Shown one piece after another: positions 9,854 through 22,616 of a DNA stretch of 35,618 bases. Made by a program: the position numbers and the translations under genes. Position 1 is the stretch's first letter. Each line of letters starts with the position of its first letter. The DNA comes from Phoronis australis. Lineage: Eukaryota; Phoronida; Phoronidae. Where the stretch lies: NCBI GenBank assembly GCA_002633005.1, contig NMRA01000028.1, forward strand, positions 756,642 through 792,259, written 5' to 3'. The notes beneath the pieces are model-generated. The model was given only the letters and a program-made list of their open reading frames with translations, did no database searches and had not been told where the DNA came from.

Positions 9854-9898
9854 TTTGACTTTACCTGGTTTAGCGTTGCTAAATTAGGTAAAGTCAAA
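9854..9898. repeat. Perfect 13-bp stem hairpin
   Basis: TTTGACTTTACCT (9854-9866) is inverted as AGGTAAAGTCAAA (9886-9898). The loop itself contains TTTAGC/GCTAAA, so stem pairing extends inward with a small bulge. Confidence 0.85.
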
Positions 9899-9974
9899 CT
9901 AAACTGCACACCAACATACACTCGATAAAAGGCTCTTCTATTCAAAACTTGCTAAATATTGCAAACAGGACACA

Positions 9975-10290
9975 ATTCTTAAAACCATTACGTGTTTTTA
10001 AACACAATGGACTCGGTAGAAACTCCAGCACAATTGTTCTTAACGTTTTTCATTTACGTATATACATAGGAGTCTAACCTTTCCACGAAGTTCAATTCAT
10101 AATTCCCAAGGAGGTCACCAAACCCAACAACAAGGTCACAAGTTTGGTGAACTCCTTGAAAATCATGAATTGAACTTTGGCGAAATGTACTGGTGTATAT
10201 ATGTAAATGTAGAACGTTAACAACTGTGCTGGGGTTTCTGCTGCTTATATGTCCCAAAACAAACATGGTCAATACAATAAGACTCAACTG
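9975..10290. repeat. Large imperfect inverted repeat (hairpin, ~110-145 bp arms)
   Basis: The strongest arms are 10017-10123 and 10142-10243, separated by an 18-nt loop. Matching blocks include AGTTCAATTCAT, ACCAAAC, GTATATAC/ATATATAC and AGAAACYCCAGCACA; weaker similarity extends outward to about 9975 and 10290. It is either a decayed fold-back transposon or, if the GAB 3' UTR reaches this far, a large structured element in that UTR. Confidence 0.8.
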
Positions 10291-11759
10291 AAACATTCCG
10301 CTTCAAATGATTTTCAACTTTTAAATTTATGTTATGATAGAGTTGCTTAACAAGAGAAAAATGATACGACACTGCAAACTAGTTTTTGTGTCTATAAACA
10401 ACCACAAATGTATTAAGAACCAGTTGAAAAGTGCAAAAGGTTATTTTAACAAAAAAACTAGTCGACAATCTCTACCTATACCATGAACATAGCGAGTTAA
10501 AAAGCGCAATAGATGTTATGCAAACCAGCAAACAAAAGTCTCTATAAATAGCCAAGGATAAAACTGGCAAAAGTTTAGAAAAAACTACTCTAGTTATGTA
10601 ACATCAATTCATACAACTATTTCATCAGTGTTAAAATATTATTTACAAATAACAAACCACGATCTAACTGCACATACCTGTATTAACACAATTAAAAAAT
10701 AACGCCATGCTAGAGATAAATTATTTAATCATTATGCAATAAATTTCTATGTAACAACAGAATCGGCGACAATGAAGTGAGATTGTTCTTAGAGTTGATC
10801 TTGAAAATTTTTTGCAATTTACAAAAGCTGAATTAATATTGTGCTTCATGTGGGTCACAAGAAGACGAACAGCTGCATATGCCAACAATACAGGTGACCA
10901 GTTAACTTTACTTGGGTAAGTAGCAGAAGAAACCATGCGCTTCAAATGCTGAGCCAGCTTTAATAAACAAACAATTGTGAATAATTTTCAGATACGAGTG
11001 CCCGGAGGCTGGTTGTGAAGCATCACTAGACTGACCAACTAACACGTCCTGTTCACAGGACACCTATACACTACCTGCAACGTAACACTCGAATGTTCAA
11101 CAATGAACATCTGACAATAACAAGAAGACTGGAAATGATTGTTCAACCTGTTGTTCATGATGTTTACTGGATTTTTGAGGGTTTTTACTCAGAAATTCAC
11201 AAAACAGCACCTATGTACATGTATATGACTGAAGTTAAATACAGCAAGCATTATCATGACTAGGAGAGACCCTTCAACCAGTTAAGATTGTACTATGAGC
11301 TCCAAACATAACAATGTCAGATTGTATAACAATGCATTAAGACTGACTAACACTAAGTTTAGATGGTGCTGTTTCAGAGAGTAACTATAAAACATGGCTA
11401 GAAGACCATTATGATGAATGTAAAATACATAACAATTATTAACTTAACAAATGAAATCAGACCTGTAATGACTTTAACACGAAAAAACTTCACGTGTGCG
11501 CTGCAACCAAATATAGTACAATAACATCAACACCACCCATTGACAAAACATGACCACATGGGACGTGTCCATTACTACACTGGCCAATAGCACAGCACGT
11601 AGTAACAAGTACAATAGGAATATTCTGAAACTATAGATTACAGTGACTGATGATCCCTAGAAGTATGGAAGTACACGTATGCCACGCACTTAAATATCCT
11701 CTCCACTCTTTTAAGTGGTGCCCTCTGAAGAAGTAATAAGGAGTATTTACAAACAATTG

Positions 11760-12044
11760 TCAGCCATTACCCTTTCCACTACCCCGCCGCGCGCTCTCAA
11801 CAACTCGCTTTGTTTCACTCAGAGCTGCGGTACGAACAAAATCAATTTCTCTGTACTCCGTCGGGGACATGCTCCCCGCCGGCGGGGAATGCGGCTGAGT
11901 GCTGGCCTTGTCCGAAGTGGTTGAACTGGACTCTAGGTCCAGGTCCAAGTACTGGATCTCCCCTTTCTGTCTCTGGTGGGGTAGGGGCGGGGGAGGAGTC
12001 TGGCTCAGGGGGCGAGTAGATCTCACTGGTGGCAGATCATATGT
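11760..12044 (-). CDS. GAB1: GAB last coding exon with SHP2-binding tail
   Basis: The acceptor is TTTTTCAG. It starts TYDLPPVR (tenth YxxP), then a polyproline stretch TPPPPLPH, then GEIQYLDLDLESS and TEYREIDFVRTAALSETKR, ending with a TGA at 11760-11762. The two tyrosines with YxxL/YxxI context, 32 residues apart, match the GAB bisphosphotyrosine motif (GAB1 EYLDLDLDSG and VDYVVVDQQKTLALKSTRE). Confidence 0.95.
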   Translation of the reverse strand, partial: TYDLPPVRSTRPLSQTPPPPLPHQRQKGEIQYLDLDLESSSTTSDKASTQPHSPPAGSMSPTEYREIDFVRTAALSETKRVVESARRGSGKGNG

Positions 12045-15000
12045 CTGAAAAAGCAGAACAAACTGTCACTTTTTGGGTGACTATAACAGAGCATCCTTTA
12101 ATATTCAATTTTCACATTGTTCTAAGGCTTGAACGACTGACCTTTAAACCAGCTTTCTGGTCATACAATTGAGTCTAACAGGGCCGTCCCAAATAACACA
12201 GTGATAGAACTCTTCTTTGTCCTGGAGATAAGAAAGTGCGTGATCTAGTTTTGGAAATCAGGAAAATTTTCGTGTTGGCAAAGAATTTCAGATCAAGCAT
12301 CCACGGGTATCTGTCCTGTTTAACAAACCTTTTCACGTCGGAGTTGAAGACCACAGCACAACAGTAATACTTCGTTAGCTTTGGAAGGATGAATAGAATA
12401 ATGCAATCGAGAAAAACTTGTAAAGAATCAGACACCAACAAATAACATGTAAAACTTCAGTGGCACGGCAACGTGGCACTAAATGTGCCTGACAAATGTT
12501 TACGGCACTGTGGGTAAATACAGCGAGATTCAAGTGTCGCTGTGTAATCCAGGATGGCCCTATTGTGGTACATACACAATGGACAGGTAGATAAGCACCA
12601 CCTATTGAACAGGTAGATAAGCACCACCTATTGAACAGGTAGATAAGCACCACCTATTGACAAACATTCAAAAACAAATACTACATTTAGGTAACAATCC
12701 TTTCTCCAGCCAGTTACTACACAGCCTGGATCATCTTATTCAAAATCTTGTGTGTAACCACCTATATTAGTTCGGAACCCAGATCAAGTTATATTTAACA
12801 AAATTTGCCTCAAGAAGAATTGGTCTAGTTTTTAAGAAGATTAAAGCCAACATTGGGGTTCTGTTGACTAAGATGCAAAAGGCCGATTACCTTGGAGACA
12901 CGATTCTACTTCCATTACTGCCTCCCTTCCTCACTCTCACTATACATGCATGTAAGCTGTGCTCATAGCATGAGTCAGTTTGCTTATGGAAACTAATTGT
13001 TGGGCTACATAGGCTGGCTCACTACACTATGCTGGTACAGCAGGGTGAGGAAGGTGACTTTTAATACCAACATATGTCGTTAAAATGAGGAGTCAGGTAT
13101 ACTAATGAAAACGAACAAAAATCAGGAATATGTTGTAGTCAACAAGCATACTGCAGTTGCATCACATTATTGTGTGAGATGTGAGCTCAAATGTGTTGAA
13201 TCACTTACACCCTGGTTGCCCTCTAGGTGTCACCCTTGTGCCAGTCAAAACAATCAATGCCTAACAGCATGCATGCATCACACAATAACTTTGACAAGAG
13301 TCATAAATTGACCCGTAATGTATCACAACTATTCACTCCAAGCTTGGCACATTTTCTTACACTGTAAACACTTAAAACCAATTGAAAAGCAGAAACACCC
13401 AACTTTCAACTTTCCTGAGGTGAGGCAGAAATTCCATACAACTACAAAAATTTGGGCAAACAGTAAAATAATCTTGAACCATATACAGCTAAATGAGGTC
13501 AGTGTGTTTCAGCAAAGAAATAACTTTATTGAGAAAACACTACTGCTGACTGGAAAAACCACCTTTGATATGTTTTTGACAAATATCAAATTATTTTGAA
13601 ACAAAACCTATCCCAAATGGCAATGAAAGGACTAGTTGTCGGACAATACTGAATTTCAAAAAGAGTCCAAGCTATCTACAATACAAGAGTACTAGGCAAA
13701 AAGCTTAATTCTGACGAAGGCTGCACGTCGCAGTCCACATCATAACACCGTCCTTAGACTGGCTTATAAATACAGTGAATACGATACAGTTGAACACATG
13801 ATATAAATTTCAACAACCCCAACTCCTTCAGAGCAATGCTCTGTGTAGATGTGACGAGTGCAGCCTGTGCTGGTCTTAAGCAACATAATACCCCAAATGC
13901 AATGTGAAGCACCCACTGCGTGTGTGTGTGTGTGTGTGTATGTGCGTGTGTGTGTGTGTACATGTATGTGTGTAAAAGGGACTCTACCTCAGACTCTATG
14001 TCTATTGGATACACATCAAATGGCACCCAAGAGACTGACCATTCATAGTCCTAAGTAAAGAACACAGTAATTACAGTGCAACAATCTCTTTGTTGTAATT
14101 ACCCTCAAAAGCCAAAGGATTACCTCGTTAATGACCAAAATAAATAAACTTGGTATTTGGTTTAATGTTAACAACGGCATCAATTACTCATAAGAGGTCA
14201 TTAGTCAGCACTGGATTTCACAAAGCCTCTTGGTTTATAGTTCACTGTCAACATGGTCTTGGAAAACAACAAAAAATTAGCTCACACCCAACATACTGCA
14301 GTCAGCATGTTTACACATTATAGAGTACCCCAATCATTGCCTTGCATGATATCCAGGTATTAGTTCACTCGTACCCTCACCAAGGCCACATTTATCTACA
14401 AGCAAGTCTTTGAAATTTCAAGCAGAACTGTCCGGTGTGGATAAATTTAAATTTAGACGACGATTTGCTATGTGACACATGATACACACATTAGAAGACA
14501 GTAACGACCGAGCCATGCCAGGAACTGTTCTCAACAGCCATAAGAAGGTGCAGCAAAGATACCCACCGAAGAAGGATCGTCGTCCGCGTCAGAGCCTGAC
14601 TCTGAGTCTGAGCTGGACTGCATAGCCTTCATCCTCTGAGGCAGCTGTATGTGGTTGGTGGAGACAGGAGGCACAGGGCTGTAGACATAACAAACACATG
14701 GTTACAAAAGCACGCAAAGCTGGCTGAGCAGATGCACACTATTGAGAATAGATTGGTTTAGGTTGGCTGCTGGTTATAGTCATTCAGTTATTGCTGGTAT
14801 GCAAAGGTGAACAAATCCCAAAACTGGTTATTTGACCAAGTCACTATGTGGGTAAATCAAGGATGATGAAGCCATCGTCAAAACAGAAGATGTGGCAAAT
14901 ACATTGTAGCAACACATTGCTTGCTTACACTGGACTTGCTTATTTAGTAAATGTATCTACATTCCTGTAGCTTCCAGGCATAATTAAATGTCCTTTGTCA

Positions 15001-18000
15001 GTGGCACAGCAGGAGTAGAGAACTTACTCTACACAACAAATGTTGGCTTGCAAAACACATACAAGACACAAAAGGCAGGAAAGAATGCCTGGCTGTACTA
15101 CTGACTAAACAATGCCTGGCGGTACTACTGACCAAACAATGCCTGGCCCTACAACTGACCAAACAATGCCTGGCCGTACTACTGACCAAAGAATGCCTGG
15201 CCGTACTACTGACCAAAGAATGCCTGGCCGTACTACTGACCAAAGAATGCCTGGCCGTACTACTGACCAAAGAATGCCTGGCCGTACTACTGACCAAAGA
15301 ATGCCTGGCCGAAATACTGACCAAGGCTATTAAGATTGTAGTTAGTAGATCTCCGACTCATCTCTCTCAAGGTGTGGAAATGGCAAGAGGCACAGTTCAC
15401 TGTAATGGCTACTATAGTCTATCAAACTACTGAACTGCACAATATTTTGTCAAAGGTGTCAACTAATGCTAAAGGTATGGTCAAGACAATTAGTCGTAAA
15501 TTGTCCATTTGGAAAAAGTGGGAAAGTTAACAGCAAATAGTGTAAGAGCAATGTTACATATGGACAAAAACAAAGAAAGTTGGAATTATCGGAGTGATTT
15601 CATTTTGTCCTGTAGTAACTATTCTACGTATCAGATGAAATAGTACTGGAAATAATTAAATGTTTAGAGATGAAACCAGACCTGTGAGATAGAAAATGAG
15701 ACACGGGTTATAGCAACACAGTATATAACTGCACCACCAGCCATATTGCAAACATGGACTATAGCAACACAACTGCTCCATCATCCAATTTGGCAAATAC
15801 GGACTATAGCAGTTCAGTATATAACTGCACCACCAACCATATTGCAAAGATAGACTATAGCAATACAATATATAATTGCAGTACCATTCATGTTGCAAAC
15901 ATGGACTACAGTAACACAGCATATAACTGTATTACCATTCATAATGCAAACAAAACAAACAAGGATGAAGCGGTGCTATACAAACCAAAATTAGACCAAC
16001 AAAGTTTCTCTATCATGCCAGTTAACAGTCAGTCACTCTAGCAACTCTGATGGTGAGTTCCGCTCATGATCAGTTGTCATGACGGAGAATTCTGGGTCAT
16101 TTCGCTAGATCCTATTTTGGCATGCACTGTAGATAAGAAAGAAGTCAGCCCACACAAGGGTCAAAATGGCATGGACGCTACATACCCCTGGAATGGTCCT
16201 TTGTCACGTGACAAATGATGCCAAACACAAAAACATGGTCAGAGTACAATTTCAAATCAAACCATGGAAAATGTAGCGCAAGTTGACTGACTACTCACAA
16301 CAATTCACCAGCACTGACTTGAGGTTGTCCAAATAGACCTTGACCTTCAACCTTACATGTACTGTATTACATACAGTATACTACATGACTCTAAGAGGTT
16401 TCCTAAAGCCACAAAACAACCAATCTCGGCAACATTGAAGTCAGTGAATTGGAAGGCAAATTTGTTACAAAACAAGGTCAGAAGTGACTTTCAAACCATC
16501 AGAGAGCTGACGATAGGTTATGCAATAAACTGAATGAGGTCACAACACTTAGGCGCCAAAAGGAATTCTTGTTCACTTCAAAGGAAAGAGTTCCATTCCC
16601 TGTCCAAAGGTTAGATTCAGATAGTGCTACAAGAGCTTTGTTACCTTGTGGCTTTAAGTCAAACACCTACATAAACAAATGACAACTTACGGTGCTGACA
16701 TTTTCCTAGGTGGAATGACTGGAGACTTCTTCTTAAAACTCCTCGACCGTGGAGTTTGTACAATATTACAGCTGTAAGTGTCTGCCAAGTCACCTGTAGT
16801 AGAAAAGATTAAATTTAATTAATTTTAGGGTTCAGTAAATACCTGCCTAATCCAAGTGCACACTTGCTGACAACAAACGCTGAGAGACAAACTGCAGTTC
16901 AATCTCGAATGTTCGGCTTTAATTGACCTATCGGCAGGACTTTGAGGGACGGCTTAACTGACCAATCAGAACGCAGAACTCTTGACACACCTTCGTTTCC
17001 AAGCCGCCATTTTACCTGACAAACAACACGTTGTCAGGTAAAACTTATTGTTTCTTTGTTGACTTTTCGCAAGGGGAAGGAGCTTGCGATGGGTCAATTT
17101 CGGGGTCATTTAGTGCCAACTCATCTGTGTAACTCATGATGTAGTAGCACGCAAAATGAAAGACACTGTCTTATCTTTAGTTTACATTAAAAATAAAATT
17201 GAAAATATTAAAATTTTCACTTTTTAACATTATAATAAAAAAGTTAAAGTTCAAAGATTAATTTCAGACTTTGAACTTAGGACAACTGCAAAAGCGTTAA
17301 TTTAGAAACATAAACTAATAGACAATGTATGTTAACGAAAACCTGCATGGGCTTTGAACTGAACAAAGTAATGTTATGACTGCATGTGGTCTCATTCACC
17401 CCAGTTTAAGTGATGTTTGATTGTGAGTGGCCTCAGTCATCCCATCTTAAGTGATGTTATGACCATGAGTGGTCTAATTCATCCTAACTTACCTATGTCT
17501 GTCTGTTCTGGCAGCCTGAGTCCACTGTAAGGCGGGACCCTGGTCATCACACTAACAGATCGACCAGTGATCACTGGTCGACTAGGTCCAGAAGGTAGCT
17601 CGGTGTAGGCACTGGAAGAGTTGTTCATTTGACTGTACACTCCATTCCTAGCTGATGGAGGTACTGAGTAAGTACTGCGTACATCATGTGACAATCTGCC
17701 TGCAGATGGTGGAGGCACAGAGTAGGGGCTGACATGTTCATTCATAGGTGTGTACGACTGGCCAGCCATGTCAGCATAGCCAGCCATAACTAAACTCTGC
17801 TGGCGTGGTGCTGGGATAGCTTGATTCAGCTCAACACTTCCTGTACTACTAGTGTCACTGAATGAGGTTGGGTCGTGATCATGCACTCTAAGTCTGTCCA
17901 CTTCCTGCAATGGAGGGAGTACGCCACCCAGTGGTGGAGAGTTCACGTAACGATGTCCACTTGGATCTGTATCAGTGATGTATCCTGTGGCAGCGTTCAC

Positions 18001-21000
18001 GTATCTGTGTTGTTTCAGTCCAGGTGTAGTGCACGGCTGTGGAGGAGCAGGGGGCAGCTGTTCAACATCAGCCTGTTCTAATGTCCGGGGAAAGTCATAC
18101 ACGTCAAAGTCAGTAACACTCCCGCGGCCACCACTAGGTGGTGGAATGTCATAGACACTACTCGTGGTGCAGACACTACTTGTGGTGCTTGGGAAAAATA
18201 TACGACCAGGGTTGGGGCGCATGTCTAGGTCCACTCGGTCAGTTTCTGGAGACATAGTCTTGGGGGGTCGAGGGGGCGGTGACCGGATCTCCTCACGCTC
18301 GGATGATACGTCACGTTCTGATGATGACCTAACAGGAGGAACATCATAGGGGTCTGCCGTGACGCGTGAGAAGTGGTCTGTATTGCTGCGAGGTCGGGGA
18401 CTAGTTTCCAATAAGTGATCATCATTCTCCGGAGACCTACGCGGGGGAATGTCATACGTGTCTCCAGATGTCCGATAACCTGAAGAACTGGAAGTTCTGA
18501 CGGAGTCTCTAGTACAGTCCCTAACAGGGGGGATGTCATAACAACTATCGACTGACGACTCTTCCCTCCTTCTGCGAGGTGCGTTCCGTACCGGAGGTAC
18601 ATTGTACAGTTCCATTGATTCCTTAGAGTTGGGCATCACTCGCACTGGGGGTGAGTCATAAAAGTCCTCATCAGCCGTAACTCGTTTCTCTGGGGGTGGG
18701 GGAGGTGGGGCATCAGGTATACTGGCCAGGCTATCACGCTTTGCGTTTGCATCCCACATATCAGTTTCAGTAGGGCCAGATGTGCACTCATCGAGAGGTA
18801 TATAACCCCTCTCATCCTCTGATGGACGTTTATTTACAATACGTCCTGCAGATGGAGACACTCTCGCGCCTGGGCCCCAGCCTGGTGGTGGAGAGGCCGG
18901 TATGGAGTCCATTCTTTCTGGTGGCGGAGGTGCAGGGGACTCCATTGGGGGAACTGAAACCAAGAAGTAGATTTAATGAGAGCTGACTACAGGACTAGCA
19001 TGATCACTAGATCAGAGCTAGAGAACTGTTTACTTCCTCATCAATGTGTTTTTTTAATTAAGACCAATTCATTACACAGTAGTGACTCATTTAGTCTATA
19101 GCATGGCAGGAATGGTTGGCGACATTTGAGAAATATGGTCTAACAGTGCACGTAACTAAAACATACAAACTATCATTTGCAAGTGGATTTTGTCTCAAAA
19201 AGTTAGAACAAGTATATCACATTATCGCAAGACACCATGCGTGCATGCCAATTCATGAATGCGTGCTAAAACACCTGGCAAAACCTATATATTTTTCACT
19301 AGCAAATCAGACATTACAAAGATCATACAACTGACCAGTTCCAACTTAAGAACTCTCCTGATGAAGAGTTAAAACAACAGCACCGCTTTCAACAACTGTA
19401 TTACTGTCTAGTGAAAAGGGTAATGTACATCATAAACATTACAGTTTAGATACAAAACAGCTAGACATTAAATTAAGTCAGAGTTCAGCATCCTCGGTAA
19501 TAGCTCAATAACTTTTACTTTTGATTTCAGTAAAGTTCCATTTGGGACAGGGTTTTCCCTGGCAAGCACCCAAACCTGGCTCACGTTTTGTGTTTTATTT
19601 TCACTTCATCACATTTCATTGTCTTCTCACAGAAACTTACTTAAGTTACAAACTACTTACACTTCACCATATCCTTTGTGTTCCCTCGGGAACTTACTAC
19701 AGCTACAGTTTGTATACATGTGCTCCACAAGCCCCAATCAATTTTACACCAAAAGAACATTTTTCTACACAGTTCATTGGCAACTCCATAACACACGTGT
19801 CTAAATGAGGTTGTCCCCATGGTATGCTTCAATATATAAAAGTTGAAACTGTTGGAAATTCAAGAACATGAATGAAGTAGCACAAGTTAATATGGTAAAA
19901 CAGGAAATTTCTGTTCAATACACAACCACTAAGAGTGTGCCAAAATCAAGAAATGAGCACTGGCATTGACGACACGTTCACTCATTCACTCGACACTTGG
20001 TCCGACATGTTGTGAATACTTCCCATATACATTACAGTCATGTATCTCACAACACTTCACAACTGATCTCTAGTTGCAGAACTCAATTAGCTGGTATCCT
20101 GGGTACATGTCCTAATTGCTGATGGCCGATAGAGGCAGTTTTGAAAGAAATGGAAAAGTATATTGGTCATTTCAATAGCTGGTTACAGGCCAACACCACA
20201 CAGGGATTCCCCCGTTATCAAAGTGTCACTCCATAGCAATTTATCTAACACTGCTGATGAAAAACAGATTGCTCAGAACCCTGAGTTTTATTACATGCAA
20301 CCTGTATTTGTCTTTTTTATCCATGTTTTACTCATTGCCAGTAAATATGATGAAAAACATCTTCCTACTTTGTCAGCTCAAGCAGTAGTTTGTCATCACC
20401 CGATTATAACCATTCACATAGGCATTTCTGCTAGTGACTACATGTCGCCCAAAAATGTGCTGCCAAAAATTACCCCCCCCCCCCAGTGACATGAATAGAC
20501 CAAGAATTGACCAATCAGCAACAGCTAGTTTCAGTCCCTCATTGCCATACCAACCACCCAACAACTGCAATTTGCTAATCAAGAAGCAGAAGTAGCTATC
20601 ACTCACTGTCATCATCATCATCATCTTCAGCAGGCTCCTCCTCCTCCTCCTGCTTCAAGTTACACACGTGACACAGGCAGTCCACCCAGCGTGTCATCTC
20701 ATCCTCTGTAGCTGTTGCCAGGTAATAGGTACGGTCCCGCCCCTTGTGTTTGGTCCGGATAGAAAATAGGTATTGATAAAAAGCGGACTCCAGAGAGGCC
20801 ACTACTTGTTCACACTGCTCGAGGTCAACATGGCTGACTTTCTTGGTCAATGATGCATCACGGTAGTAGTCCAGGGCATATGTGTCAGGCAAACTGCTAG
20901 CAGGTTTGTGCAGAACGAAATATCTCCGACGCCATTTCTGAAATAGAAAGTGGAACTATAATTACGGTAGTTCACATCAACATTTGATGTTCTTTGATCA

Positions 21001-22581
21001 CCCCTTAGTCTGTTACTCCTTGTGTCTATTGGATTTGGTCTCATAATCCAAAATCTTCAGCCTGTGATTACGGCAGGCAGATGCCAACCTTTTTCCAATA
21101 TGCAATTAAAAAATCACCCATTTCATATCAAAAACACCAAAAATACCAATCTATCAGCTGTCAAATTAGAACTCCCACAAAAAAATTTGATGACATATTA
21201 ATTAGCTCGAGTTATCAGCATTTATTGGTCGAAACATACAACACAAAATCGGGACAAATTGACCAATCACATCACTAGTCATCCTTGATTGGGTTAAATG
21301 TGAAAAGTTATTAGATATAACTGCTCAGTTACCCGTGGTTAATACTATAATAAGGAATGACGTGGTGCCGCGTTAATGATGGTTGTGACACGGTAGTATT
21401 TGACCACACTGTGGCTCTTTTCACTTTTCTGAGCAACATCGGGGGAACTAAGGTATGGCACAAGTTAGTTCAAGAAACTTGATGTTGTGGATATAAAAGA
21501 CTGGCATTAGAGCTCCATGGAGCTAATAATCCAATGAGTTTTGTCTCATTTTGGGATATTGAATTCATGATTGTGATATGCAGAGCTACAGAGGAAGGTT
21601 AAATGATGCTGGCAATGCAGTCACAAGGTAACTGAACGGTGATTTTGAGCACTTAGTTCAAAATGCCATCAATTCCCCTTGAATATTTGTTTCTGAACTT
21701 TTGAAACTTGATGCAAAACCATAACGTGCAAAAACTTTCACTGGTTGAAAACGGTCTTAAACAAAATGCTACACATTCCTGTGCTGCTTGTTTCAATTAA
21801 TATCACAAGGGTCATTTTACTCCTCAGCTTGTGCCAAATTCAAACCATTATTAAACAACGTAGTAACTTTTGACTACCTTCTATTTTCTTGATAGTTATT
21901 GTAATACAGTTTCCAAATACAGTAACTTTGTCTCAAGTATCATTTGTGTAGAATCTAAGAGAGTATTAACACAAAATGGTACTTATTCCATAGCCTCAAG
22001 CTGCAAATACGCATTATCAAACTGTAAGGCACTTGTCCAACCTGACAAATTACATTGTATTCAAGCGTCTCTCCTCATCCAGCAAACAAAAGTCAGACTT
22101 GAAGACTGACCACACACTTTACACACTCTTGACTGGTTGCTTGGATGATACGAGTAACTCCAGTACAAACTAATTCATTGCCACTCAACTTGGTTCTAGC
22201 TCAAACCAAGTGAGCCGTGCCTGAACATGAGAACCAACCCGCTACAAATGTGGAACATTCAACAAGTAGCTTTATAGCTAAACAATTGTTAACATTCTTG
22301 GGTGTGCCTTGAATGTCAAGACAAAAATAGAGAAGTCAGGAGAAATGTTTAAAAATTTACAACCTGAAAACTGGCAATGTCATAATTTCTTGATGACAAA
22401 TTTCCAGAATAGTTCCGCAGTTCTCAAACTGTACATTGTGTTTTTGCCTCTGTAATCTCATTTTGAGGTACGAGAAACAACTGTAATACGACTTTACTTA
22501 CACTTTCTGAAGTCTTCTCTTTAATTTTTCCAAAAAAATAAGAGCAAAACTGCTACATACCTGCGTTCTGTCCAAGAAAGT

Positions 22582-22616
<35 letters not shown>

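Larger units (their letters stand above)
7354..11759. other. Convergent intergenic / 3' UTR zone
   Basis: This 4.4-kb stretch separates the STAG stop from the GAB stop. It contains the 148-bp direct repeats, the fold-back element at 8211, the hairpin at 9854 and the large inverted repeat near 10130. There are G runs at 9555-9590. I find no coding exon. On the - strand, candidate poly(A) signals for GAB lie at 9744-9749 (AATAAA) and 10959-10964 (ATTAAA); neither is clearly the real one, so the GAB 3' UTR length is unknown. Confidence 0.6.
12045..13987 (-). other. GAB1: GAB intron 6
   Basis: This 1.9-kb intron contains the 26-bp repeat at 12583, one copy of a dispersed repeat at about 12485-12582, and the CA microsatellite next to the exon 6 donor. 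I see no nested gene. Confidence 0.6.
14679..16690 (-). other. GAB1: GAB intron 4
   Basis: 2.0 kb that holds a 27-bp minisatellite and a degenerate 51-bp repeat, both described separately. The rest (about 15960-16690) shows nothing I can name. Confidence 0.6.
16794..17492 (-). other. GAB1: GAB intron 3
   Basis: 699 bp containing a ~41-bp triple repeat next to the exon 3 donor and a CCAAT/YY1-like/hairpin cluster around 16960-17043. Confidence 0.6.

Noticed and set aside
13754-14058. Long frames across the TG repeat on both strands
   Set aside because: Dinucleotide repeats give HTHT or CVCV peptides; only the 63-bp GAB exon 6 within this region has splice support.
15084-15326. CRISPR-like array
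   Set aside because: Nine 27-bp units are contiguous with no spacers, and the DNA is clearly eukaryotic; it is a minisatellite.
18225-18602. 125-codon frame on the - strand overlapping GAB exon 3
   Set aside because: It is a shadow frame of the GAB exon, whose own frame has strong motif support.
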